A stretch of 64,000 nucleotides of DNA from positions 18,521,184 to 18,585,183 of the forward strand of contig OX393568.1 of assembly GCA_947652115.1 (NCBI GenBank), given 5' to 3'. Positions 22,101 to 33,738 of this stretch are shown here, in pieces; the first letter of the stretch is position 1, and the number at the start of each line of letters is the position of its first letter. The position numbers and the translations under genes were made by a program. Source of the DNA: Blastomussa wellsi. Taxonomy: Eukaryota > Cnidaria > Anthozoa > Scleractinia > Plerogyridae. The notes under the pieces were generated by a model that saw nothing but the letters and a program-made list of their open reading frames with translations, did not search any database and was not told the origin of the DNA.

Positions 22101-22878
22101 GAGACAAGGCGTAGTTTCTAAAAAAAGACGCGAGTTAACCGCGAGATACGCACGAGGCACGCGAGAAACTGCTCTTCTACTTCGAAGTATTTCTAGTGTA
22201 ACAAAATCTACAAGCAATTATTAAAGAAAAAATACTCAAGCCTCAAATCTGACACCTTCGCGTTGGATCTGAATTTCCTAAAGGAGACAAAGTAAACTTA
22301 ACTTTTGGAACCTACAAGTTTGTTTCGTCGAGTTTGGACCATCGCTTCCAACCATAGTTAGTATAACTCAACTAGCGTTCTATCACGAATGCCGTTCTCT
22401 GATTGGCTACGCTCATTGTTAAATATACAGGAGGTTATTTCCAAAAGAATTTTTTTAATCGAAAACTAAGTAAGGTATAGGTTTGACCCCGTAGTCAGTT
22501 ACTACTACATGTACAATGCACATTTTTCGAGAAAAGCTATTGTAGTTCTCAAACTGGAAGGCACTGTATTAAAAAAAGTCGTTTAATGTTCACCCGGACC
22601 TACAAAAACGAGGTTACACAAATAGAATTTTGCTTGGTATGATACAACTGTGCTCAATCGCACATGGTGACAACAACATTAAAACGAACTATAAACAAGT
22701 TTTGAGTATGTTACTATAGTTAATGGGAAGAGGTAAAAGAGTTCACCTGGACTCGAATATTATTTATTAATCAAACTCTAGATATGAAAATTAATTTACG
22801 TTGTACATTAACTTTTACACTTTTTCTGCAAACGCAGAGCTAAAACAATTATCAAACAGGATTTAGCAAACGCCCAAC
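19180..22878. other. Intergenic stretch between YIPF6 and ATRX; repeat tails only
   Basis: No supported gene. Around 19900-19975 the sequence ends in AATAAACGTTATTGTTGTTG, resembling a plus-strand non-LTR retrotransposon 3' tail. At 20511-20545 a (TCAA)n run followed by TCTTTATTTAAA looks like the 3' tail of a minus-strand one. A possible small exon at 19541-19598 lacks any partner. An AATAAA on the minus strand (22763-22768) lies about 115 bases past the ATRX stop. Confidence 0.5.
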
Positions 22879-25593
22879 TTATTTAGGGGCATTGGGAACT
22901 GGTAGTCGTGTAACCGGTACGACGCTTGACAAGTTCCTAGCAGTGTTGGCTTGAGTTGTTGGTACAAGGGTCAAGTTTATAGTAGGAGGGTTCCGTGGGG
23001 CAGGAACCGAGCCACTTGTTGGGGAAGCCAGGCGGGTGGTGGGCGGTAAAACATACCGCAAAGTCATTGGGAGACCTCCAGGTTGGGCAAAGGAAGTCTG
23101 CGGGGCCGGAGGAAGTGGCGTCTGTACGTTCACTGTGGACCGCCCTACCTGCAGTCGAGGGGCCGGCTGCTGCGTCATGTGTTGGATGAACCGAAACTGA
23201 TTTTGCCGGCGCATCTCTTCCTGCTGACGCTGATGCTGTTGATACAGGGCAGTCCGCCGCTGCTGGTACAGCTGCTCATGCTGTTGCCGCGCTCGCTGCA
23301 GACGTTCCTCCATGTCTTGACGCTGCTGCATCTCCTGCAGCTGCCGAATTTGCTGCATCTGTTGCAGCATATCGGAGTTGAGGCGGATTCGTTCCGCCAC
23401 CTGCTGTTGTGTTTGAGCGTGGCTTCCAAGCTGAGGGTCCTGGCCCCGCTGGTGTGCAGGCGCTTTAAACGAAGAGATAAATACAATTAAATACAAATAA
23501 ATTGGTGGTTTTCACTGTCACGCTTTCAAAAACTAAATTCAAAACAGTTCAACTACAGAAGCGTAGAATTCCAGAGAGTTTAGATGATAAATAAATAAAA
23601 AATTTATCCAAGTCTCAGGCCTGTGCGGGTGTCCCGTTCGCAAGTTATTTGCCTAAACATTCCACGCAAATTTACAAAGCTCACTATGGAGACGCCATAT
23701 TTGTGTTCTTCCGAGGGGCACAAATATGGCCGCCGTGATACACGCGAAAACATATGGAATTCAGTTGTGCTATAATAGCGACTACTCTTGGCTCATGAGC
23801 TATTATACTTTTATTTATTTTTTTTTATTTATTTTTTATTTGCCACACTAATTACAAAAATATAGGAAAAGAAGAGAAAAAAAAAAAGAAGTGGCGAGGA
23901 GACCTAACAGAAACTATAGGAGCTTATGAGAGGTTAGGCCTCCTCGAACTATGAGCTAGAGCTGTTTCACATTAATAGAAGAAAAGAAGGCGAAAAGTCG
24001 AAGATGGAAAGATTTATAAACTGTTTTCATACTTACTCAATAATGTAATCTTCAGTTTTTTCTTAAAAGAGGAGAGGGATTGAGAGTTGATGATCTTGTT
24101 GTCAAGTGAATTAAAAAACTTAGGCCCTTGAAATAAACAGCACTTATTATATCTGAAATGTTCAAATAATCTGAAAATCGAAAGGATAAGCTTTTTCTAA
24201 ACGAAACAATTTTGTCACGGTTCTCAGCTTGATGCCACATACAGCCGAAAACTCAATTATTCAAGATGCTCTGTTCTCAAAACGAAGGGTACTATCGAGC
24301 TGAGAATTTGCGAAAAGATACATTTCTAGTTAGCCTTACACCTAGTGGCAACGAAAATTTAGCAGGCCTAGCGAATTTTGATTTCAGAATTTAATGGCGT
24401 CACATGAAAACCAAGAATACAGTTGAAAGAGGCATTTTAACCATGTGTACACGGTCATTCCTCCCTCCACAAAAACCAGCTCTTCCAAATTCCAATTCGA
24501 TCTGGAATGCACGACCCCACAAGCTTAATAACACTAACGTGTCTAAACAAAGGAATTGTTATTATTTTGATGCAGAGCAGTCCGCCTCTGCTGCTACAGA
24601 AGATCAATCCAAAACCAAATTTTGTTACGTACAGAAACGCTTCTGTGGATTTAAGTTGGATTTCATGGATTTGCAACTTCCTCGTATTTTGTTTGTTTGT
24701 TTTTGGGGGGTAGCTGAGGAGAGATTCGAAAAAAGATTTTACAAAGACGTCCTTGCGAACAGCTACTTTGTAAATCCAAGGGTTAAATAAACAAGGTGAT
24801 GCAACAAGGTGATGCATGAGATCACATACCTATCTGACCAGACTTCTCAGCCTCGTATGCCTCCCATGCAGCCTCCATTTCTTCTGGAGTTAATTCTTCA
24901 GACTCGATATTCTGCAGAAGGGAGTCGTGCTCGTGGTACTTCACTATCCACTTGGGATGAAGCCGGGTGATCAAGTCTGCTAGAACAGCGTCCTAGGAAA
25001 AGTCAACGTTGCGAGGTTTAAGATTATAAGGTAAGAAATGCAACATAGTACTTATCCAAGGTACTTATACAGGGTTCATACTCTTTTGAGCTTTTAAAAT
25101 TCCGTGACTTTCCGTGACCTTTCCCATGACTTCTCCAAGTTTTCCATGGCCTGAATTTGAGCATTTTATTGGAATTCATCTTTCATTTTGGGTGTGTTTT
25201 GACAACTTCTTCACAAAAAACCTAATTCATTATGTACTCTTTTAATAAACATAATTTTCAATGACCCACACTTTTATTCCACTGACCATTTTCGCATTGC
25301 TCATAATACACCTTGTTTACCCCTCAAAATTTTGCATAACCTTTGTTTCCCAATTCTCCTGGGTATTACAGTCGTCCCAAGAGAATCTGACGACAATGCT
25401 TATGCAATGCGAAAATGGTCAATGACTTTCCAGACCCGGATAACGAAATTCTAAAATTCCATGACTTTCCGGGTTTTCCCATGATCTGTACGAACCCTGC
25501 TATGAGACGTGGAGTGGGGGGAGGGGGTGAGGGTGTCAACTCTAAGAAGGCCAGAATAATTAATTAATAATTAACAACTGCATCGCTACAAAA

Positions 25594-25631
<38 letters not shown>

Positions 25632-25986
25632 ATTGGCAGCCAGCTCCTAGATGAAGACTGCTCCCATGGCTGGCAAATCCTGGCAACCCAGCCATGAGCC
25701 CCCACGCAGTAAGGGGAACAGGCACCCGTCACACTGATGGAACAGTGGAAAGAGGGAGGGAAGGGGTGGGAGAAGAACTGCCAGGGCATCGAGCTGCCAC
25801 GCTACGCCAAGATGGAACGCTAAACGGAACGCCTCCTGGAATGCTACGCTACAAGCTGAAAGCACATGGCATTGACGCATGCGCATACGTGCTGACACCG
25901 CTGACTCCAAGGGAACGCAAGCGCTCTTTGTTGTTAACTCCATTAAATTGCATTTAATTACATTTAACAACTGCATCGCTACAAAA

Positions 25987-26024
<38 letters not shown>

Positions 26025-29000
26025 ATTGGCAGCCAGCTCCTAGATGAAGACTGCTCCCATGGCTGGCAAATCCTGGCAACCCCAGCCATGAGCCCCCACG
26101 CCATGCCGAAGGACCTCCGAGCCGAGCAACAGCCAGCTCGGAGAATGGGGCTCATGGCTGAGGCGAAGCCAGAGCCCCAAAACACAACACCCAAGTCCGG
26201 AGGCACCCAGCTGCTGAACCGACTAGATAAAGTAAGCTACATACCTGTCAAGATATTCTGCCAGCTACTGAGAGGATGGAATCCACCGGTGTGCGCACGT
26301 ACAAAAGATAAGCTTCGCTTGACCAACGGCCCATGGTCTTAATGAGGTGGTCTGGAACGCCTCGCTGGGCGGCGGTTGTTGCTGCACCGATTCTAAAACT
26401 ATGACCTGAAAATTTCCCAGGAATGCCCGCTGCCTGTAAAGTGGATTGCAGAAACGAAGAGAGAAGGGCCCTGGAAAGAGGACGGCCATCCTGGAAAACG
26501 AAGAGGGGCCCCTTGCCAGGTCCACGAAGATGAAGGTAGCTTGTCAATGCCAATACCGGACAGAGGGGTGCTGAGCCACAGCCAAGGAAAATGAAACAGC
26601 CACTCCGGAAAGGATCAGTCTTAGCACATTTAATGAACACTCTAAAGCTTTGAGGGTTTGAAGAGGAATCAACTTGAAGATCCGCCGTGGTCAGGTGTAT
26701 GGAAGGGTCAAAAGAACTGTTCGTTGTGAATTCTCCTGCTCGAAGAAACCCGAAGAAGCCGAGGCAACAGGCCGCCCACAGCATGATGTTGTCTGGTTTA
26801 GATAAATCCAAGGACTTGTGTAGAACGGTCATGAGGTCTGCCGTCACTGGCTGGCGCCGAGGGAGATTTGAACCCTGGTGTCGCTTAATCCCCCTTAAGA
26901 GACGCTGAAGTTGAAGACAATTGGTGAGTGGGTCTGGGTAGCCATAGTCAATGTGTAAGGAGCGAACAGCTGACAGATAAACCTTAATGGAAGAGTGATG
27001 AACGCGATCTGCTAAGTGGGCACAGAAGCGCATCAAAGTTTGTTCGCTGGCAGGTAGTGGAGGGTGACTTAGACCAGAAGGAATATCCTGACTGCAGAAT
27101 TCCAGGAACTGTCGTTGAGCCGAGCCATAAACTTGACGAGTAGAAGGAGCAAGGCCATTAGCCAAGTAGAACTGGCACTTTCCTGTCAAATCACGGTAAG
27201 CTGGGCCAGCAGCGATGGGGGTATTGGAGTTGCCGCGTGAACTGCATGCGGAGCTAGATGGTGGAAACGCTGGAAATCAAAACGGGATAATGCATCAGCA
27301 ATAGAATTATCCTGCCCGGGAGTGTATGATGCAGTAAAGGCAAAAGAGTTCCGTGCTGCGACAAGGGATAGGTAGCGAAGAAGTACCATCATGTTCGGAT
27401 CCTTTGAGGTGCCCGAACGTAGAACGCTGACTTACCGCCATATTATCCGAACAGAATTCCACCCGTTTAGAGGCCCAGCGGTGGCCCCATAGCGCAGCTG
27501 CGACAACCACCGGAAAGAGTTCCTTGTACGCTATTGATAAAGGTTGCTGAGCAATGGACCACTTTCCAACGAACCATTCATGGCCAGAAATCGCACCGTA
27601 GCCCAGAGCGCCAGCAGCATCGGATGACACCGAGAAGTCGGGTAAAGGAGCCCAGATGGGGGAGAGTAGAACACTAAGGCCATCCCATGAGAGGAAAAAT
27701 TCGCGCCACCAGGAAAGGTCTAAGTGGAACTCTCTGTTAAGCCTGATGGGATGGTCGTCTCGCCGGAATGCTGACAACAAGTTGATCATTCGGCGTAGAA
27801 AAGTACGCCCCTGGGGTATGACTTTACATGCATGATGGAGGGTGCCGATGAGAGATTCCAACTCCTTCCTCGTACAATGCCGTTTGGAAGACCAGGATTC
27901 CAGTAGGGCAGCAATACGCTCAAACTTGTCACGTGGAAGACGAGCTTGGAGGGTGAGTGAATCCAACTCAATACCTAGCACAGTTAAGCAGGTGGAAGGT
28001 CCCTCCAGCTTATCTGGGTGAAGTGGAATACGCTACTCCTTAAAGAGCCGTACGCAAGTATCAATGTTGTTCTGGCAGACAGGAGAGTTTGGAGGACCCG
28101 ATGTATGAAAATCATCAAGATAATGCAAGAGGAAATTCAGGCCGTAATTGTGCTTGAGGATCCACTCTAACAAATCTGCAACGGACAAAAAAAAGAACGG
28201 TGCTGAACGTAACCCAAAAGGGGGAGCCATATCGACAAAGTAATTGCCCTGCCATTTCATGCCAAGTAAATAGCGGTCCTCTGGGTGGACTGGGATGTTG
28301 CGATAGGCACTCTCGACGTCAAATGTTGCCATGAGTGTACCTCGGCCAAGACCCATGATCCCGCTAATAACATCGTCTACCTTCATGTACTGCACCGAAA
28401 ATGGTTCTTTTGAAATGCCATCATTGACGCTATGGCCGAAAGGACTGGACAGATCTAAAATGAGGCGCCACTTTCCAGGTTGATGTTTTTTTGGAATCAC
28501 TCCAAAGCGACTGACGTGAAGGTTTGGAGTTGGGGAGACAGGGAAGGGGCCTGCTACGCGACCTTTCTCTAGCTCTGAACGTAGGTACTGATCGATCACC
28601 GATGGCTGAAGGGATGCTGAGGGCATGCTCTGAACCGCAGACTTTAAGGATACCACCGAGGGGTCAAAACCAAGACGGAAACCCTTTGTGAGACCAGTAA
28701 TTACATAGTCCACTTTGCCTTGATCAGGGTGAAAACGAAGTTCGCACCAAAGTTTTTGTGCATCAATGGGGGTCACCCCAGAAGGGGGAACCAGGTCTTG
28801 CCGAAAGGAACTGGTAACCAAACACGAACTGGATTGGGGGGTCTGGGTTGAGACTCCCTGAGGCTGGAGGCTAGCCAGCGAAACTTCTGCTGAAGATGCA
28901 ACAACATGAACAGGAACAGGAACTGGAACCAAACTATGTGAAGGAGAAAATGAACGACACAACTGTACACTATTTACAATGTTCGATGGAGAGGAGGGGG

Positions 29001-32000
29001 TCCTCGCCACCGTCTCAACGCCGCTGGCGTTTGCTCAGTGGCGGAGAAGAGGATCGTGAGCGCTGAGCATATGACGATGAGGCCCGAAAGGGGGCAGTTG
29101 ACACTAGGATGCTCTCCTTCACACCTCTCACAGCAGTGGCGATACCTACATTGACCAAAGGGCCAGGCGCAGGAGCCATTATTCCAGGACCGGCAGAATG
29201 TGGACGCTGAGGCTACGGATCTAGAAGGCGAAGCAGAAGTGGTAGGTAACTGATGCTGTTGTTGTGGCGAGCACGTGTGAAAGTTGTAGAGGTCACTGTT
29301 CATACGGGACCAGTCAGACAGACCTGACGCCGCCGCATCTTTACGGAAGGCTGTGTCATAATGAAGCCAGGCCTTGCCGGAGAACCGGCGAGCGGTCTGC
29401 AAAATCAATAGCTTGTACTGGGTCATGTCTTGCCATCTGGCTGGGTAGGAACAACAGAAGATCCACATGTACACTGTAAAGGCTTCCACCCAAGTTACAA
29501 TGTCTGTTATTTCTCGAACCCTTTTCTTGGAAGCGATGAGCAGGTTTCCATTCAACTACGCTTGGGGATCCGTATCCTGGGCCTTGACATTTTCGGGTAG
29601 CAAGTCCGCCAGCTCAACGAACTGCCCGGCCTTTATTTTCGACACCAGCTTCTCCGGGATTGGCGAATACCCTGGGCCGACGACAAAAGGCTTGTGAAGC
29701 AACGAAGAGGCCGAGTGCACCCCGGTGGATGCAGGGGGCGGTGGAGAGAAAAACTGGCCGGTGGCGGGAAGCGCTCCGCTCGAGGCACCGTAGGAACCAA
29801 ACAACGATGGACGTGAAAGCGACGAATTGCTTAAGGTACAGTAGGTTGAAATAAACGAAGGTAGAACAGAATTACCTGGCGATGGCCCAGCAGCAAAACC
29901 TGGCGAAGAACTAACAAGGAAGGACGGCGAAGGTGTGCACGTGCTCGACGGCATGCTTCCCATTGTGGTGACGTTCGAAGCAGACAGCTGACTCGTTTGG
30001 TTTTGTACGGCTGCGAGAATTTGAGGCAGCGAATCCCCGAGCGCCCGAGAGAAAGCTTGCGAAAGATCCTGAGCGGACAGCACAAAGGATGGGGGCGAGG
30101 TTACCGGAGCCGACGAAACCACGGAACTTGCCACTGAAGAAGAAACTCCTGAGGAAGTCTCCAACTGCGAAGAATCCAACATGGCGGCGGCGCTGTTATT
30201 CGTCGATCGCCCCGAAAGCTGACTCATAGAGTACGCGGAAAAAAAAAACAAGCCAAAATAACGGCACAAAACAGGAAAAAGGACTCGAAGAAAACTGTAA
30301 CGCTGATAGAAGAACTGCCAGGGCATCGAGCTGCCACGCTACGCCAAGATGGAACGCTAAACGGAACGCCTCCTGGAATGCTACGCTACAAGCTGAAAGC
30401 ACATGGCATTGACGCATGCGCATACGTGCTGACACCGCTGACTCCAAGGGAACGCAAGCGCTCTTTGTTGTTAACTCCATTAAATTGCATTTAATTACAT
30501 TTAATTAACAATTCTGCTGCCACATCGTGCAGAATATCGCCTGATACAAAGCTGACAAGTGGGCTAAACTCAAACGATACTCTGCAAGATTGATCAGAAT
30601 AATAGGCCATTTCCGAGTTCTCTTTTGCCTCAGCGTCAAAACGAGTCTAAGTGCGAAACCGTTCAAATGAAAAAGAAAAATGTTTCCCTGTATGTTCATT
30701 TTCATGCAGAGCAAACTCATTTTCACATGAATAGCTTCGCACTTAGACTCGTTTTGGAACGGAGGGAAATGGCCTGTTGTTTTGTTATTAAAAAAATTGT
30801 CAACGAAACGCATTTAAAAGCTATATTGTTGTTAATTTTAGTCTCTTCAGTTCTCTTGTTGTTCTCAGTTGTTCTTTAGTTGTACATGTGTATTAATAAT
30901 TTGTGTAAACATGACCCGCCTACACTAGCGTTGCTACCTGCGGGCATGGTTTAATTGTAATTTTAATTTAAAAGCAAAAATAAAACGTACGTTTGTATGT
31001 ATACGTATGTATAAACACTTTGGTTATGCAGCGCTTTGCAAGACGCACATTGGCAACCTACGCAAACAGCTATTTGAATGAACGTTATCGGAGCTACAAG
31101 ACAAGACCGAAAGGTAGTGTGGGTAGAAGTGGAAGGCTGCTGCACGCGCTGACTACTAATATAACAATAGAGTTGATGTTCTTGTCCATAAATATGTTTT
31201 TGGGCCTACGGCTCGGGCTAAAATGAGCCTTGAATTTTTATATTCATTGCGCCTAAAAATAACTTGTTTCGACATCCCTAAAGCGAGAGAGAAAACGTTT
31301 ACCTCCTCGTTATGTCTCATTAGTATTCAGCACGTGAAGCAGCCCTCAACTTCTACCCAAACTACCATTAAGTATTGCCTTGCAGCTTGAACCTTTGATC
31401 CGAGAATGTTCGCAGGATATCTTTTATGAACAAATGACGGATAACAATCAGGCTTCAGGGTCATACATTTGCAACGTGACAATTTGTTGAGTAATTAAGG
31501 TTTGTGTTTAATGAAATGGGCGGTTTTTATTCCCCTTATTTTAGGCTTAACGAAAAAGAAAAACAAAAAACTTGAATTTCAGCCCTTTGAAAAGTAAATT
31601 ACAAATTTTGTACCCCAGCGCTGAAATTTCAGCCGACAGCTTTTTTCTGCTGTAACCCAATAGGGTTAAAAAAGGCTTTACTACTACTACTACTACTACT
31701 TATAGCGTAAACTACCTTTGGAAGAGGCAAAGTCGGCCGTTCCTGTGTCTTTTCGCCTTCCTTTTCTTTTTCACCCTCCCTTGATTTGTCACATTCCTTT
31801 GTTTTCTCGCCGTTCTTGCCACTCTCGTCTCCCTTGTCATCCTCGCTTTCCTTGTCGTTCTCGCCTCCCCTGTTTTTATCGCTTTCCTTGTTTTTCTCGC
31901 TTTCCTTATCTTTCTCGCCTTCCTTGTCGTTATTGTCGTCCTTTCCTTGCGCGTCTTCCACTTCTTTCTCCTCTTCAAGAACATCAGGAGTAAAAGAATA

Positions 32001-33695
32001 CAGTTCGCGGAGATCTGCTGCAGTGAAATGTCGCTCAATCTGCTGTTCATCTACAACGCGTCCTGACATGGACAACTTTGTGACCTGCCATGATATTTTT
32101 TTTTTTCAACTTAGAAACAACGTTGCAAAAAGAAATTACACTCAAAAAGAAATGCCCTCTCTTCAACGAAACCCACTGTTCTGCAGTTTGGCCGGCATTT
32201 AACGTCCGTTTGTCTGTACCGTATTGTTTAAATTTCGCCTGGACTAAGGCCCAGTCCACACGTACCCGTTTTCATTTGAAAACGCAACTTATTTGTTACG
32301 GATACGGCTTTCGTCCACACGTATCCGATGAAAACGGTCACCGAAAACGCAACTAATTGAAAACGCTATCCAGAGTGGAATTTTTTGAAAACGCCGTTTT
32401 CGTTTTTACGCAAGGACGGGGGAAAACGGAACTTTTCGAAAACGATGACGCATCAGTATTGGATCCAGCCCACCCGCGCGAAAGAAAATAGCACCACGTG
32501 GTTTCCCTTCTTATCTTGCGGGCTCATTTTACCGGTAAATGCGCATGCACCGTCAGCGGTATCTGCGTTTTCGAATCGTTTAAGCGTGTTCGTGTGGACG
32601 GGTGAAAACAATATGAAAACGCTACGTGCGGACGCGAATTTTATGGAAAACGGAGAAAAAAAGTTGCGTTTTCAAACTAAAACGGATACGTGTGGACGGG
32701 GCCTAAAACACCTTTATCAGTTCCAATACGCAGGTGTTCATTACCAATACCAACTCAGCAGTTTAATTAAGGGACAGGTCCTTGGACTCTCAATATGGCT
32801 TAATCGTATTAATTCGATTAAGCGCCCAACCTCGAATAAGTGCCAACCCTGTAGTAGGAAAGTTAATAAGCACAACCCCCCCCCACCCCCCGCGCCCAAA
32901 AAAAAAATAAATAAATAAAAATAACCATTAAATGCACAAGAGGAGAATTGATTATTTTTTTGCTTGCTTGCAATCTCTGAATTCATTGTCTGACAGTCTA
33001 CGAGAATTTTGAAACTTTCCTCAAAGTTTCAACTGCAAAGTTTTTGTGGGCGCAAAGTTCTTTTAGCCACAGAAACTTCCGCTCAAACAGTTAAAATTCT
33101 GCTGTGGTACATACTCGCGTTTTGTCACTGTTTATTGGTATGTTGCAAAAAAACTTAATGGTGAAATTACAAACCTGTCTATCGTAAATTTTCTCCTCCA
33201 TTGTCCCCTGTTCACAAGAAAAACAACAAAACGTCAAACCTTTAGCCGGTAGGTGTTGATCTGTTATCAAATATCCCGCTTGGTCACGTTTCTGCTCGTA
33301 ACGCAACGCTTCTAACACACAGTCACATCACGGAGACTACTAGACACAAAGCCGTGCTTTGAGCAAGTGCAACTCATCACAAAATTTTGATGCAGTACTT
33401 GAGAGGTGGGAGGCGCGTTGGCTTAATGGTTAGTGCGCTGGACCCCGGATCGAACGGCCCAGATCAGTCGAGCCTCGGCCAGGGCACTGGGCAAGACCCA
33501 TGCTGGAGGGTAACCCAACCCTGTGATGGACTAGCATCCCATCCAGGGGGGAGTAGAAATACTCATATTCCCTTATTGCTACGGAAACCGGGACAAGCTC
33601 CGGCGGTATGGGGCACCAAACTCGACGCAGACTTTACTTGAGAGATTAATTAAGCATGGTGTTTGTTTTTTGCCCGTGAACGTCAAAAATTACAG

Positions 33696-33738
<43 letters not shown>

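Larger units (their letters stand above)
25575..30504 (-). mobile_element. Ngaro-type (DIRS-order) tyrosine-recombinase retrotransposon with split direct repeats
   Basis: Read on the minus strand the order is repeat A1 (30504-30308), gag, reverse transcriptase, RNase H, tyrosine recombinase, repeat B1 (26101-25968), A2 (25967-25771) and B2 (25707-25575). The two A copies are 197 bases each and look identical; the B copies differ by about one base. The A1-ORFs-B1-A2-B2 layout and lack of a methyltransferase domain are hallmarks of Ngaro-like elements. Near-identical repeats imply a young insertion, yet gag and pol carry two in-frame TAG codons and one frameshift. It lies in the 6.7 kb ATRX intron, on the same strand as ATRX. 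Confidence 0.88.

Noticed and set aside
23083..23490. Plus-strand 135-codon frame
   Set aside because: Antisense shadow of the Gln-rich last ATRX exon.
24404..24790. 128-codon plus-strand ORF between the last ATRX exons
   Set aside because: No domain; it overlaps dispersed repeats and an equally long antisense frame.
31718..32202. Plus-strand Ser/Phe/Leu-rich frames
   Set aside because: Antisense of the Lys/Glu-rich ATRX exon 31716-32084.
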